In this document: piece by piece, positions 36,391 to 45,724 of the stretch
Numbering within the stretch: the stretch's first letter is position 1
Layout of the letters: every line of letters begins with the position of its first letter
Source: Rahnella sikkimica
GTDB taxonomy: Bacteria > Pseudomonadota > Gammaproteobacteria > Enterobacterales > Enterobacteriaceae
Assembly: GCF_002951615.1 (NCBI RefSeq)
Contig: NZ_CP019063.1
Coordinates: 485,464-549,463, forward strand
DNA length: 64,000 bases
Reading direction: 5' to 3'
Notes under the pieces: model-generated
What the model was told of the DNA's origin: nothing
The model's input: only the letters and a program-made list of their open reading frames with translations
Database searches by the model: none
Program-made: the position numbers and the translations under genes

Positions 36391-37665
36391 ATGGCTAAAA
36401 CGTTGCGTATAAAACCAGTAGAATCATCTTTACTGATACCGTTTTTGATGATTCTAAGTTCTGCTGTAGTGCTTCCCGATAAAATTTTTGGGAGGAACTT
36501 ATTCTATTTGGCAATAATCATTGTCACATTTATTTCAGCCTTTCATTTTAAAGGGTTGGGTAAATATAAAGAGAACTGGCTGTTGGCTGCTGCATTTCTG
36601 TGTGTGGGATTAAGCCAGTTATTCTGGGTTGAGCGTTTCCCTGGTGCCATTGATAGTATCTATATGGCCGATGAAAATTACCACCGTACTTCTGTTTATT
36701 TATTACTTGGGGCAGTTTTAACATTTTTCTCTGTGCCCTTTAAGATCGAAGGTAAGCGCCGTGTAATAATTATGCTGATGGCTTTTTTGGGCTTTATTTA
36801 TCTTGGTTCGCGCGGGCTTTATTATGTCCTTACAAACCCGGAAGGGAGACTAAGAATTGACAGCGCCGCGACGACTTCTGCTTATTTGTTTGTGATGCAA
36901 AGCTTTCTTACTTTGTATATCGTTTACGCGATGAATTGTCGTGGGAAAAAGTTAATCTGTGCACTGGTTGTTTTTATCACATTTTTAATCATTCTTCTTA
37001 CTCAAACAAGAAGCGTACTGATTATCTATCCATTTCTCTTGTTAGGATTTGTGATTATAAACAAGATGTATCCATTGCGCTCTGTTATGTTGTTCGCTCT
37101 GTTTAGTGTCGGTTTGACCGCCGCAATTTCTGGTTTGTTTTTACATAATTTGCAAGAACGTATGATCGGAGCCTATTATGAAATAAGCGGCTACGAAACA
37201 AATAATGATACCTCTTTCGGTTCCCGAGTGAGTATGTGGAAATCTGGAATTTATGCTATTGAGCAGCATCCCTTCGGACAGAGCACCTCAACTCGTTTTA
37301 ACGAAGTCAAAAGTTATATGGACAATAATGAACGGGGTAATCCTGAAGGGGTGAGAAACTCTATTTATCATCTGCATAATGATGTTATAGAAAGTTCTTC
37401 TCTGCAGGGGATATTAGGCGGTGTTGCGTTGCTTTTTCTTTTCTCATCTCTGATTGTATTTTTCTACAAAAAGAACCTGCTCAAAATTGCACTACCCTTC
37501 CTTATATTGCCCGTGATCCTGTTTGGTATGGTCGATACGTTATTTATCAATGACCGCTTCATTGTTATGTTTTGCATGCAGGTTTACCTGTTTTCAGCAA
37601 TTCAAAATTGTGCAAGGGAGGACGTTCCTTCTGAACCGTTTGGTAAGCAAATGACTGATTTATAA
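36391..37665 (+). CDS. O-antigen ligase / polymerase-like membrane protein (Wzy_C family)
   Basis: A 424 aa integral membrane protein with about ten to eleven spans. A large periplasmic loop lies around residues 255-335, starting ERMIGAYYEISGYETNN and containing RNSIYHLHNDVIESSSLQGILGG. The H-N-x2-E pattern in that loop resembles the conserved region of WaaL-type ligases, which join O-antigen to lipid A core. It could equally be a polysaccharide polymerase. AT-rich like its partner. It has no obvious ribosome-binding site, so it may be coupled to the upstream gene. Confidence 0.72.
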   Translation: MAKTLRIKPVESSLLIPFLMILSSAVVLPDKIFGRNLFYLAIIIVTFISAFHFKGLGKYKENWLLAAAFLCVGLSQLFWVERFPGAIDSIYMADENYHRTSVYLLLGAVLTFFSVPFKIEGKRRVIIMLMAFLGFIYLGSRGLYYVLTNPEGRLRIDSAATTSAYLFVMQSFLTLYIVYAMNCRGKKLICALVVFITFLIILLTQTRSVLIIYPFLLLGFVIINKMYPLRSVMLFALFSVGLTAAISGLFLHNLQERMIGAYYEISGYETNNDTSFGSRVSMWKSGIYAIEQHPFGQSTSTRFNEVKSYMDNNERGNPEGVRNSIYHLHNDVIESSSLQGILGGVALLFLFSSLIVFFYKKNLLKIALPFLILPVILFGMVDTLFINDRFIVMFCMQVYLFSAIQNCAREDVPSEPFGKQMTDL

Positions 37666-37859
37666 TAAATTATTTTTATGTCTTATGTAGACAGTGTTCT
37701 GACTTTTAGAAGGAAACCAAAGTTAACAGCATTTGCCGTTTCTTGATATCCTTTCAGACCAACTCTGGAAAGAAGACCGGCATGTAAATTGGAGAGGTGA
37801 GTAGAAATAATTTTTTTATCAGGCTAATAGTCCTAATCGCAATTATTGTTAAATGTGAT

Positions 37860-37985
37860 TAGGAGGAATCTGAGAAGATGAGTTCGCCCCTTCAAGAGCT
37901 AAGCCAATATGAGTGCCGGAGATAAGCGCCGGGTGGGGTAAGAGTTAATGCAGAAGGTCGCCAGCTGGCGACCTTTTTGTTGTCT
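37860..37985 (+). other. Terminator with possible small transcript upstream
   Basis: AAGGTCGCCAGCTGGCGACCTT followed by TTTTG (about 37953-37980) is a strong terminator, but it is about 290 bases past the nearest upstream gene end. A short structured sequence precedes it (GCCGGAGATAAGCGCCGGG). A small noncoding RNA is possible. The rest of 37666-38009 holds no gene that I can support. Confidence 0.35.
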
Positions 37986-38009
37986 GACGGGAAGCTGCTG
38001 TGCGGTTTC

Positions 38010-38372
38010 TTACGCTTCGCCGGACGTCGCGATCTTTTTGCGGGCAATGTCGATGAACAAAATGCTGGCAGCAAACGAAATTCCTGATCCGATGATCATG
38101 GAAAGCAGATAAGAAGTGACGTAATTATATTCTTTATCTATTAATGTCTGCTGTTCTGAAATTAAATCAATGTTGTCAATGACATAACTCCGGGCTAAAA
38201 AGAAACCTGCCCATAAGGCACCGCAGACAATGAAACAGGTATAACAGACGTACGAGAATTTTTTATCAATATAATCAAGATAGAACTTGGGGTCTGAATA
38301 GGCCATCTTGAGAAGACCTAAAAAACAGCCCAGATAAATACCGATCAACCACTTCATTACGTCCCAGTTCAT
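38010..38372 (-). CDS. Small inner-membrane protein, unknown
   Basis: A 120 aa protein from the ATG giving MNWDVMKWLIGIY; the longer reading from 38438 has no support. Three hydrophobic segments are visible (WLIGIYLGCFLGLLKMA, YTCFIVCGALWAGFFLA and YLLSMIIGSGISFAASILFI), with a charged tail (DIARKKIATSGEA). I recognise no family. The 300-base gap that follows up to 38673 holds an AT-rich promoter-like region and a terminator for the methyltransferase gene. Confidence 0.55.
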   Translation of the reverse strand: MNWDVMKWLIGIYLGCFLGLLKMAYSDPKFYLDYIDKKFSYVCYTCFIVCGALWAGFFLARSYVIDNIDLISEQQTLIDKEYNYVTSYLLSMIIGSGISFAASILFIDIARKKIATSGEA

Positions 38373-38611
38373 AAATGTCTCTGAATGTTGCCGCTGCGGC
38401 AGTAAACGATAGATAGAAGCTATGTCCGGATGCTCCAATTACGCATCGCTTAACAGCTGCCAAAACCTTAACAATTTGATTTTACGTTGTTTTTGTCGTA
38501 AATAACGCGGCGTATTATCACACACACTTCAACATTCTGGCAAGATTGTTCACGCTGTCGAAAGAGTGAAAAAGGTTAAAGAAAGTCCTAAATTGCGGAG
38601 CGTAAACAGAA

Positions 38612-38652
38612 ATAAAAAGAGCCGAAGATTTCTCTGTCGGCTCTTTTTTAGC
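38612..38652. terminator. Terminator of the TehB-like gene
   Basis: AAAAAGAGCCGA and TCGGCTCTTTTTT form a stem around AGATTTCTCTG. It lies about 25 bases downstream of the methyltransferase stop on the minus strand. Confidence 0.85.
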
Positions 38653-38673
38653 AATAAACGTTTTAATGCTTAA

Positions 38674-39273
38674 TTAACGCTTTTTTGCCAACAGCGTGGC
38701 AAAACGCAGTTTGTAACTATTGCCATTTTCGTCGCGCTTATGCAGCTCGCCGACATCTTCGTTGTATTTCACGATTTCCCAGCCTTCGTAATAATTACGC
38801 AACTCTTCCGGCTTGAAGGTAAACGGGAAAGGCAGCGGACACGGATAATCCGGGCTGTCCATGGCCGCGACAATCAGGTTGTAGCCGCCGGACTTTGTCG
38901 CCGCATGCATATCTTCGATGATGTGCGGGATACTGTCTCGCTCCAGGAACATCATCACCACGGTGGAGAAAATGAAATCGTACTCGCCGCTGAAACGGTG
39001 TGAGTTGAGATCTGTCTCGCTTATCGCGATATTTTGCAGTGATTCTGCGGCGATGATTTCATTCACTTTCGCGACGCTCATCGCGTTGTTATCCCAACCG
39101 GTGACGTCAAAACCTTTCAGGTTCAGGTAAAGCGAATTACGCCCGCTGCCGCAGCCCAAATCCAGCGCTTTACCCGGCTGGACATAATTTGCGGCGTTGA
39201 TGATTTCAGAGTGGGTGCGGGTCAGGTCGTATTTTTCGGTGTAAAAATCTTCGTGCGCAATGGGCTGAGTCAT
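38674..39273 (-). CDS. tehB: SAM-dependent methyltransferase, TehB-like
   Basis: A 199 aa methyltransferase. The SAM-binding motif [25 protein letters not shown] spans about residues 37-61, and [14 protein letters not shown] is motif II. The N-terminal [18 protein letters not shown] is the usual TehB opening. TehB methylates tellurite and contributes to resistance. No tehA is adjacent. It is interesting beside the ter-associated genes at 56-63 kb, but the two loci are separate. Confidence 0.85.
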   Translation of the reverse strand: MTQPIAHEDFYTEKYDLTRTHSEIINAANYVQPGKALDLGCGSGRNSLYLNLKGFDVTGWDNNAMSVAKVNEIIAAESLQNIAISETDLNSHRFSGEYDFIFSTVVMMFLERDSIPHIIEDMHAATKSGGYNLIVAAMDSPDYPCPLPFPFTFKPEELRNYYEGWEIVKYNEDVGELHKRDENGNSYKLRFATLLAKKR

Positions 39274-39370
39274 CCCTGGTTTCCTCTAATAGTGAATCGA
39301 ATATCCGCTATTATCCTCCAAAATGACGCCGGGGCCATTACCCTTAGTGATCAGCTCTGTCGTTCAACGC

Positions 39371-39952
39371 TTACGCTGCCAGCCAGATCTGCGCGCTGGC
39401 TTTCATCTTCTGCTCGAGTTCGCTGCCGCGTGTCGCAAATATACGGCTCAGCGGGAAACCGCTTTTTTCCAGCAGATAAGCCAGGGCGGCGTACTCACGC
39501 GGGTACTTCGTCACGATGCTCTGGTCAATTTCCACCGGGCCTAGCGGGAAGGTGAAGGTACCCATATCGTAAACGCTCTGACGGTGGAAGAGTTTCCAGA
39601 TGCCGTCGCGTTTTTCGGCCAGATCGTAAAAACGGTTATGGCATTCGCAGCCCAGATTCAGTTTGATGTTCTCGCCGATGATTATCGCGTTGGTTTCCAG
39701 AATCGCTTTGTTTCGGCTGTCATTAAATGTGACGGCAGGGGAGCCAATCAGGTGTTTGGTGCGCAAATCCGACGCGCCCATACGCATTGAGCCATCGACA
39801 AAATCGCTCGCCAGCCCTTCAAACCAGGTGATTTCAATGGTGCCGTCGGGGTGGAACAGATTGCGCAGCCCGTCCCAGTTACCCAGGTCGCGGTGCATCC
39901 AGCCATTCATCAGGTCATTAAGTTGCTGACGGTCTTCAAGTTGATTTTGCAT
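39371..39952 (-). CDS. NTF2-like (SnoaL/DUF4440-type) protein
   Basis: A 193 aa protein from the ATG giving MQNQLEDRQQLNDLMNGWMHR. The opening helix followed by W, DLGNWDGLRNLFHPDGTIEITWFEG is typical of SnoaL-like proteins related to ring-hydroxylating beta subunits and dehydratases. The end includes KMKASAQIWLAA. It is divergent from a LysR gene with 108 bases between them, so it is likely a regulated small enzyme. The substrate is unknown. Confidence 0.65.
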   Translation of the reverse strand: MQNQLEDRQQLNDLMNGWMHRDLGNWDGLRNLFHPDGTIEITWFEGLASDFVDGSMRMGASDLRTKHLIGSPAVTFNDSRNKAILETNAIIIGENIKLNLGCECHNRFYDLAEKRDGIWKLFHRQSVYDMGTFTFPLGPVEIDQSIVTKYPREYAALAYLLEKSGFPLSRIFATRGSELEQKMKASAQIWLAA

Positions 39953-40060
39953 TGTTGTCGCTCCGGTTAGTTGACGGTGTTCAGTTTGGTGGTGAAAGGC
40001 GTTAAACTCAAATATATAGATTTGACTGAACAATCACTTTTAATGATTGATGGAGTGGGT

Positions 40061-40945
40061 ATGGATTTGCGTCATCTGCGGTATTTTCTGGCTGTCGCCG
40101 AAGAAAAGCATTTTGGCCGTGCCGCTGAACGGCTCAACATCGTTCAGCCTGCTTTAAGTATGCAAATCAAAGCGCTGGAGGCAGAACTGGGTGGCGCATT
40201 GTTTATCCGCACCAGCCGTCACGTCGAACTCACGGAGGCGGGACTGCTTTTACAGGCAGAAGCGCAGCGCACGCTGGATCAGGTTGAACATACCCGGCTG
40301 GCCGTCGAACGATCGCTGCGTGGGGAAACCGGACGCGTAAGAGTTGGCTTCGCCGGAAACGCCATTTTTAGCGGTAAAATGACCGGCGACTTGCGTCGTT
40401 TCCATAAAGCGTATCCCGATGCGGAAATTGTCATTCAGGAAGTCGCGCCGCAGAAACAGGTGGAAGCGATCCTCGCCGGACAGCTGGATATCGGTTATAC
40501 GCCGGATAACAGCACGACATCCGTCGCTGCCATCAGGGTGCAAAAGGCCGGAAGCTGGGAGATTATGGTGGCAATGACGGACGATCATCCGCTGGCCGGT
40601 CACGCCTGTATCACCGTTGAAATGCTTGCAGAACAACCCCTGATTTTGTACGACGCGCACGATACTCATGAGCAGGTTTATCTCATGTTTGCGCAAAGGC
40701 TCGGGGATTCGTTTCGTGTCGCGCACCGTTCCGCCAGCACCCTGAGCGTACTGGCGATTGCCGCCGCCGGGCTCGGGCTGGCGCTGATACCGGCACCAGT
40801 TCAGCAGGTGAACATACCTGGTTTGCTCTATCGTCGCCTGGATGCGCCAGAGATGATGGCCAATCTGGTGATCATCAGCCGTGTCGCGGAACCCAGCAAT
40901 GCGGTCACGGCCTACCTTGAGATGGCGGTCCCGACGGTTTTATAA
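40061..40945 (+). CDS. LysR-family transcriptional regulator
   Basis: A 294 aa regulator from the ATG giving MDLRHLRYFLAVAEEKHFGRAAERL, with GGAG upstream. The helix-turn-helix region reads NIVQPALSMQIKALEAELGGALF. The effector domain follows (GRVRVGFAGNAIFSGKM). The divergent NTF2-like gene is its probable target. It converges on an acetyltransferase gene. Confidence 0.87.
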   Translation: MDLRHLRYFLAVAEEKHFGRAAERLNIVQPALSMQIKALEAELGGALFIRTSRHVELTEAGLLLQAEAQRTLDQVEHTRLAVERSLRGETGRVRVGFAGNAIFSGKMTGDLRRFHKAYPDAEIVIQEVAPQKQVEAILAGQLDIGYTPDNSTTSVAAIRVQKAGSWEIMVAMTDDHPLAGHACITVEMLAEQPLILYDAHDTHEQVYLMFAQRLGDSFRVAHRSASTLSVLAIAAAGLGLALIPAPVQQVNIPGLLYRRLDAPEMMANLVIISRVAEPSNAVTAYLEMAVPTVL

Positions 40946-40960
40946 CATGTTGTAACGCCG

Positions 40961-41485
40961 TTAATGCCCGCGCTGATCGGTTTGCCGGTAAAGATAACTG
41001 CCGACGCCGTGAACCGGGTCGCCCTGAAAACCGACTTTCTGCATACCGATTTTTTCCAGAACGCGCTGTGACGCCAGATGGTTTTCACGCACAGTGGCGG
41101 AGATTTGCGGGAGTCCAAAAAGCTCGAATCCGGAATTCAGCGCCGCGCTGGCAAACTCGGTCGCCAGCCCTTTTCCCCAGACAGACGTCGCAAAGCGATA
41201 GCCGAGAAACACGCGGTGATTTTCGTAGCCTTCGCGGATACTCAGCCCGCCAAACCCGATAATGTTGTCCGGCAGCGTATTCAGCGAGACAGCCCAGTGT
41301 CCGAAGCCGTAATCGGGCCATTCGCGTAGCCAGCCGTTCAGTTTTTCACGCGCAAATTCGAGATCAGGATACGGACCGCGCGGGTTGAACTGATTAGTCT
41401 TTGGGTCGCCATAGATGGCGAAAAGGGAATAGACATCATTGGCCTCAACCGGCCGGAGCGATAACCGCGAAGTTTCGATGAGCAT
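40961..41485 (-). CDS. GNAT acetyltransferase, RimJ/RimL-like
   Basis: A 174 aa acetyltransferase starting MLIETSRLSLRPVEANDV. The acetyl-CoA loop lies around ATSVWGKGLATEFASAAL and the C-terminal part has ENHLASQRVLEKIGMQKVG, the usual RimJ/RimL wording. Family members acetylate protein N-termini, antibiotics or small amines; the substrate here is unknown. It converges on the LysR gene and lies 117 bases before the end of the next LysR gene on the same strand. Confidence 0.82.
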   Translation of the reverse strand: MLIETSRLSLRPVEANDVYSLFAIYGDPKTNQFNPRGPYPDLEFAREKLNGWLREWPDYGFGHWAVSLNTLPDNIIGFGGLSIREGYENHRVFLGYRFATSVWGKGLATEFASAALNSGFELFGLPQISATVRENHLASQRVLEKIGMQKVGFQGDPVHGVGSYLYRQTDQRGH

Positions 41486-41602
41486 AGTGAACGTTTTCCT
41501 CCCGTTAGCTGAAATTAATCTTAGCCTGACTAAGGGACTCTGCCACTGTTTGTCAGGGCAAAAACACTCATTAATTCCCAAAACTACAGGGTCAATATCA
41601 CT

Positions 41603-42487
41603 TTAGCCGGCCTGCAAAAAATCAATAAACCGCCGTACTTTCTCGGGAACGTGGCGGGTGTTCGGGTAGAGCGCGAAAATCCCCTGCGGCGGGAAACGAT
41701 GATCGGGCAGCAAATGGCGCAGGCGGCCCGCGTCGATTTCCGGCTGAACCAGCCAGTCCGGCAGCAATGCGACCCCGGCACCGTGCAGGGCAAACGCCAG
41801 CAGCGATGACGCGTTATCAGCGGTCACGACTGGCGGCAGGGTAACGCGAAACGGCGTTTGTTCTCCCTGCGCAGGCGTCACGGGCCAGCTTACCGGCCAC
41901 GGCAGGCGGCTGTGGGCAATCCATTTTGCTTGTGCCAGCTGTTGCAGATTGATGATGTCGCCGTGCTCATGTAAAAACGCCGGAGACGCAACCGGCATTA
42001 TGCCAAAACTGCCCAGCGTGGCGGCGTGATGGCTGGAATCTGCCAGCTGACCAAGGCGGATCGCCAGATCGAACCGGCCTGAAATCAGATCATCGTGATG
42101 CGATGACGCCACGTGCTGAATGCGCAATTGCGGATGCAGTGCCGCAAACGATGCCAACGCCGGAACGACCACGCGCGCGCCGTATTCCGGCGTACTGGTG
42201 ATCCGCAACTGGCCGCTCAGCCCGCCGTGATCGCGCCGTACATCGTCGAGCACGGATTCCGCATCCTGCAATAAAATCCGGCAACGTTCGTAAAAGCGTT
42301 CGCCGGAATCGGTCAGCGCCAGACGCCGCGTGCTGCGGGTCAGCAGCGCGACGCCGGTTTCAGATTCCAGCTGTTTAACGTTAAAACTCACCACCGCTTT
42401 GGTCAGCCCGAGCGTTGCCGCCGCGCCGGTAAAACTCCCCGCCGTCACCACCGCCACGAAAATCTCCAGACGTTGTAAATTCAGCAT
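41603..42487 (-). CDS. LysR-family transcriptional regulator
   Basis: A 294 aa regulator. Two ATGs stand side by side; the second (giving MLNLQRLEIFVAVVTAGS) is better spaced from an AAGGA site. The helix-turn-helix reads LGLTKAVVSFNVKQLESETGVALLTRSTRRLAL. The effector domain follows. It is divergent from the MFS exporter gene with about 115 bases between them, which makes that exporter its likely target. Confidence 0.87.
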   Translation of the reverse strand: MLNLQRLEIFVAVVTAGSFTGAAATLGLTKAVVSFNVKQLESETGVALLTRSTRRLALTDSGERFYERCRILLQDAESVLDDVRRDHGGLSGQLRITSTPEYGARVVVPALASFAALHPQLRIQHVASSHHDDLISGRFDLAIRLGQLADSSHHAATLGSFGIMPVASPAFLHEHGDIINLQQLAQAKWIAHSRLPWPVSWPVTPAQGEQTPFRVTLPPVVTADNASSLLAFALHGAGVALLPDWLVQPEIDAGRLRHLLPDHRFPPQGIFALYPNTRHVPEKVRRFIDFLQAG

Positions 42488-42602
42488 CATGAATCCTTTG
42501 ATTGTCAAAATTATTTTGACAGTGTAACGGTTAAGCGCCCGTATATCAGCCATCATTTCTCCGTTACATTGCCCGCCATTCAGGGCTGAGGAGAGATTAA
42601 GA

Positions 42603-43955
42603 ATGCAGTACAGGACGCGTGTGGCCATTGTGTATCTGCTGGGATTTTTCGTTGATCTGATCAACATGTTTATCGCCAACGTGGCGTATCCCGGCATCGC
42701 CCGGCATTTTGAAGCACCGGTCAGCGCGCTGGCCTGGGTCAGTTCCGGGTATATTCTCGGGCTGACGCTGGTGATCCCGCCCAGCCGCTGGCTGGCTTCA
42801 CGGCTGGGCGCACGCCGCGTATTCACCGTGTCGCTGGCGATTTTCATGCTGGCGTCGCTTGGCGCAGCGGGTGCGGAAAGCCTGACGTCGCTGACGGTCT
42901 GGCGGATTGTGCAGGGACTGGGCGGCGGTTTGCTGATCCCCGTCGGGCAAACGCTGGCCTACGCGCTTTATCGCAGCCACGAACGGGCGCGGCTTTCAGC
43001 GGTGATCATGCTGGTTGGCCTGCTGGCTCCGGCGCTGTCGCCGGTCGCAGGCGGCATCATTGTGGATCACCTGAACTGGCGCTGGGTTTTTGTCGCCAGT
43101 TTGCCGCTGGCGCTGCTCGCGTGGATTCTGGCGTTATGCTGGCTGCGCGATGTTCCGGCTGAGCCCGCCGTGCGTTTTGATCTGCGCGGGTTTTTGCTGG
43201 CCAGTCTCGGGCTGACGTTGATTTTATCGGGCCTGACACATCTGGGGGAACGCAGCGGACTGCCCGCGGGCAGCGCGTTACTGCTGGCGGGCGCGGCGTG
43301 TCTTTACGCTTTCGTGCGCGATGCTCGCAGGCGACACAATCCGCTGCTGGATCTGCGGCTGGTCAGGGAACCGCTGCTGCGCACGGCAATGATAATTTAC
43401 CAGTGCATCCCCGGCATTTTTACCGGCGTGAGCCTGATTGCGATGCTGTATTTGCAGGATGAAATGCAGTTTTCTGCCGCGCAGGCGGGTGGCCTGATGG
43501 TGCCGTGGTCAGTGGCGTCGTTTGCGGCTATCGGGTTAACCGGCAAAATGTTTAACCGCACCGGCCCGCGCGCGTTGTTTATCCCCGGCTGTCTGGTTCA
43601 GGGCGGCGGAATTGCGCTGCTGGCGTGCATGACTGTTTATCCGCAGGCGTGGCTGGCGGTGGCGGCGTTCACGCTGATGGGATTCGGCAGCAGTTTGTGC
43701 AGCAGCACGGCGCAAAGCTGCGCATTTTTACACATCGCCGCGCCGCAGCTGGCCGACGCCAGCGCGCTATGGAACATCAACCGCCAGCTGAGTTTTTGCC
43801 TTGGCGTGACGGTCATCAGCGTTCTGCTCAATCTGTTGCAGGCGCATCTGCCGCAATGTGCCTACGAAGTGAGCTTCGGGCTGGCGGCGGTGAGCGTGCT
43901 GGTGCCGGTGATATTTTGTCTGAGATTACCGCGCGGGGCGGTGGTGCAGGAATGA
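42603..43955 (+). CDS. MFS drug/metabolite exporter (EmrB/QacA-like, DHA2 class)
   Basis: A 450 aa transporter with about fourteen hydrophobic stretches. The opening RVAIVYLLGFFVDLINMFIANVAYPGIA and the motif A relative PSRWLASRLGARRVF are typical of DHA2 drug:proton antiporters, and motif C-like LVGLLAPALSPVAGG lies near residue 140. The natural substrate is unknown. It is probably controlled by the divergent LysR protein and co-transcribed with the next gene. Confidence 0.85.
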   Translation: MQYRTRVAIVYLLGFFVDLINMFIANVAYPGIARHFEAPVSALAWVSSGYILGLTLVIPPSRWLASRLGARRVFTVSLAIFMLASLGAAGAESLTSLTVWRIVQGLGGGLLIPVGQTLAYALYRSHERARLSAVIMLVGLLAPALSPVAGGIIVDHLNWRWVFVASLPLALLAWILALCWLRDVPAEPAVRFDLRGFLLASLGLTLILSGLTHLGERSGLPAGSALLLAGAACLYAFVRDARRRHNPLLDLRLVREPLLRTAMIIYQCIPGIFTGVSLIAMLYLQDEMQFSAAQAGGLMVPWSVASFAAIGLTGKMFNRTGPRALFIPGCLVQGGGIALLACMTVYPQAWLAVAAFTLMGFGSSLCSSTAQSCAFLHIAAPQLADASALWNINRQLSFCLGVTVISVLLNLLQAHLPQCAYEVSFGLAAVSVLVPVIFCLRLPRGAVVQE

Positions 43956-43972
43956 ACACAACAGGAGGAAAC

Positions 43973-44362
43973 ATGAACCGTTTTGTAAAAGAAGTGTTTG
44001 ATGCGCATGAACTTATCCGGCAGTGGCTGGGCGATGAAAATTCTTCGCAGGCAATTTGTGATGAATTGCTGGCGCGGTTTAGTGCGGATTATTCGATGGT
44101 GACACTTACCGGCCACCGGCTGGATTATGCGGCGTTACGCGCATTTTTTACCGCGCAGCACGGGGCGAAATCCGGGTTGAAGATTCAGGTTGAGCAGCCA
44201 GAATTCATTGCGGAAAGTGAATTTTCCGCCGTGGTGACGTATCAGGAGCGCCAGCAATTGCCGGGGCAGACGGCGACATTACGCTATTCGACGGTGGTGT
44301 TCAGTGTGGACGGGCAGGGCAAAATCCTGTGGCGACATCTTCATGAAACGGCGGCAGCCTGA
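43973..44362 (+). CDS. SnoaL/DUF4440-like protein
   Basis: A 129 aa protein from the ATG behind an AGGAGG site; an ATG seven codons earlier overlaps the exporter gene and lacks such a site. The fold is suggested by the opening helices, LLARFSADYSMVTLTGHRLDYAALRAFFTAQHG and the final WRHLHET strand. Function unknown. Position directly after the exporter suggests an operon. Confidence 0.65.
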   Translation: MNRFVKEVFDAHELIRQWLGDENSSQAICDELLARFSADYSMVTLTGHRLDYAALRAFFTAQHGAKSGLKIQVEQPEFIAESEFSAVVTYQERQQLPGQTATLRYSTVVFSVDGQGKILWRHLHETAAA

Positions 44363-44383
44363 TTTCTGACGTACAGACAAAAA

Positions 44384-44418
44384 AAAACGGCCTTCCTGCA
44401 GGAAAGCCGTTTTGATTT
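44384..44418. terminator. Bidirectional terminator
   Basis: AAAACGGC..TTCCTG and CAGGAA.GCCGTTTT form a long stem with A and T runs on either side. It separates the SnoaL-like gene from the convergent cytochrome gene. Confidence 0.85.
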
Positions 44419-44446
44419 GAAACGCGATATTTAGCTGGCAACGAAA

Positions 44447-45718
44447 TCAGTGGGTCAGCGTTTTTCTCACTTCACTGACGTCTTTCGCTGTTACCGCTGG
44501 CGCGTTGTTGCTCCAGCCCTGACGGATAAAGGTCGACAACTGCGCCGCTTCTTCATCGGTCAGACGGCCCGCAAAGCCCGGCATCACCAGCGTTGACGGT
44601 GCGCGTGCGGTTGACGGTTGCTGAGCACCGGCGAGGATCGTGTGGATCAGGCCGGTCGGATCTTTAGCATTCACAATCGTTGCCTGATCCAGCTGCGGGA
44701 ACACGCCCGGCGCGCCTTTGCCGGTCACAAAGTGGCAGGCACCGCAGTTATCCAGATACAAACGCTCGCCTTCGCTGAGGTTTTTCGCCGCCGTCAGTTT
44801 GGCTTCGGTTGCGCTGGTTTTCTGCGTCTCCGGTGCCGGAACCGGCGGATTGCCGCCGAGGAATTTGATGTACGCGGCAATCGCCTTCAGATCTTCATCG
44901 GTCATGTGCGCGGTACTGTTCTCCACCACCGACGTCATTTCACCACCCACAGCCGCTTTGTCATTGCGCCCTTTGCCCAGATAATCAACGATTTCCTGCT
45001 GATCCCAGTGCGCCACGCCGCGCAGCGACGGAACATCCCAGTTATTCAGAGTGCCGCCCGCGAGGAAATCAGAGTCGCTGCTGTCCAGCGCCTTCTCGTT
45101 CATCCCCAGACCGCGCGGCGTATGGCAACTGCCGCAGTGCCCGAGGCTTTCGACCAGATACGCGCCACGGTTTACTTCGGCAGACGCGCCGCCAATCGGC
45201 TGGAACGGTTTATCGGACGCGAATGCCCAGTTCCAGAAACGCATACCCCAGCGCTGGCTGAACGGGAAGCTCAGATCCGTTTCCGGCGGCTGTTCAGCAC
45301 TCGGTTTCACGCCCTGCATGAAGTAGACGTAAAGCGCGTGCATATCTTCATCGTTGATTTTGGCATAATCCGGATACGGCATCGCCGGATACAAACGGGT
45401 GCCATCCGGCAGCACGCCTTTACGCACGGCGTCTGAGAATTGCGTTTCCGTATAACCGCCAATCCCGTGATCTTTATCCGGCGTAATATTCGTCGAATAA
45501 ATGGTGCCCAGATTCGAGTTAATCGCCAGCCCGCCGGAAAACGCCGGTTTCCCCGCCACCGTATGGCACGCGCCGCAGTCACCCAGACGTGCAACGTACT
45601 CGCCCTGTTTGATGAGCTGCGCGTTATTCGCGTCATCCGCCTGCGCATTGGCCATCAGCCCGGTGCCCAGCAGCAGGGCGTTTGCGATAAATAAACGTTT
45701 GAGTTTCATCTTGTTCAT
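44447..45718 (-). CDS. Gluconate dehydrogenase cytochrome c subunit
   Basis: A 423 aa triheme cytochrome c. A signal peptide (LKRLFIANALLLGTGLMANAQA) is cut near residue 28. Three heme-binding CxxCH motifs are visible: CGACHTVAG near residue 50, CGSCHTPRG near 198, and CGACHFVTG near 327. In the three-subunit gluconate 2-dehydrogenase of the FAD type, this subunit takes electrons from the flavoprotein and passes them to ubiquinone at the outer face of the inner membrane. It is the third gene of the operon, six bases after the flavoprotein. Confidence 0.9.
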   Translation of the reverse strand: MNKMKLKRLFIANALLLGTGLMANAQADDANNAQLIKQGEYVARLGDCGACHTVAGKPAFSGGLAINSNLGTIYSTNITPDKDHGIGGYTETQFSDAVRKGVLPDGTRLYPAMPYPDYAKINDEDMHALYVYFMQGVKPSAEQPPETDLSFPFSQRWGMRFWNWAFASDKPFQPIGGASAEVNRGAYLVESLGHCGSCHTPRGLGMNEKALDSSDSDFLAGGTLNNWDVPSLRGVAHWDQQEIVDYLGKGRNDKAAVGGEMTSVVENSTAHMTDEDLKAIAAYIKFLGGNPPVPAPETQKTSATEAKLTAAKNLSEGERLYLDNCGACHFVTGKGAPGVFPQLDQATIVNAKDPTGLIHTILAGAQQPSTARAPSTLVMPGFAGRLTDEEAAQLSTFIRQGWSNNAPAVTAKDVSEVRKTLTH

Positions 45719-45724
45719 CTCCGC

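Noticed and set aside
42491..42847. Long N-terminal extension of the LysR gene beside the MFS exporter
   Set aside because: It would run across the divergent promoter into the exporter gene; the helix-turn-helix starts directly at the internal ATG.
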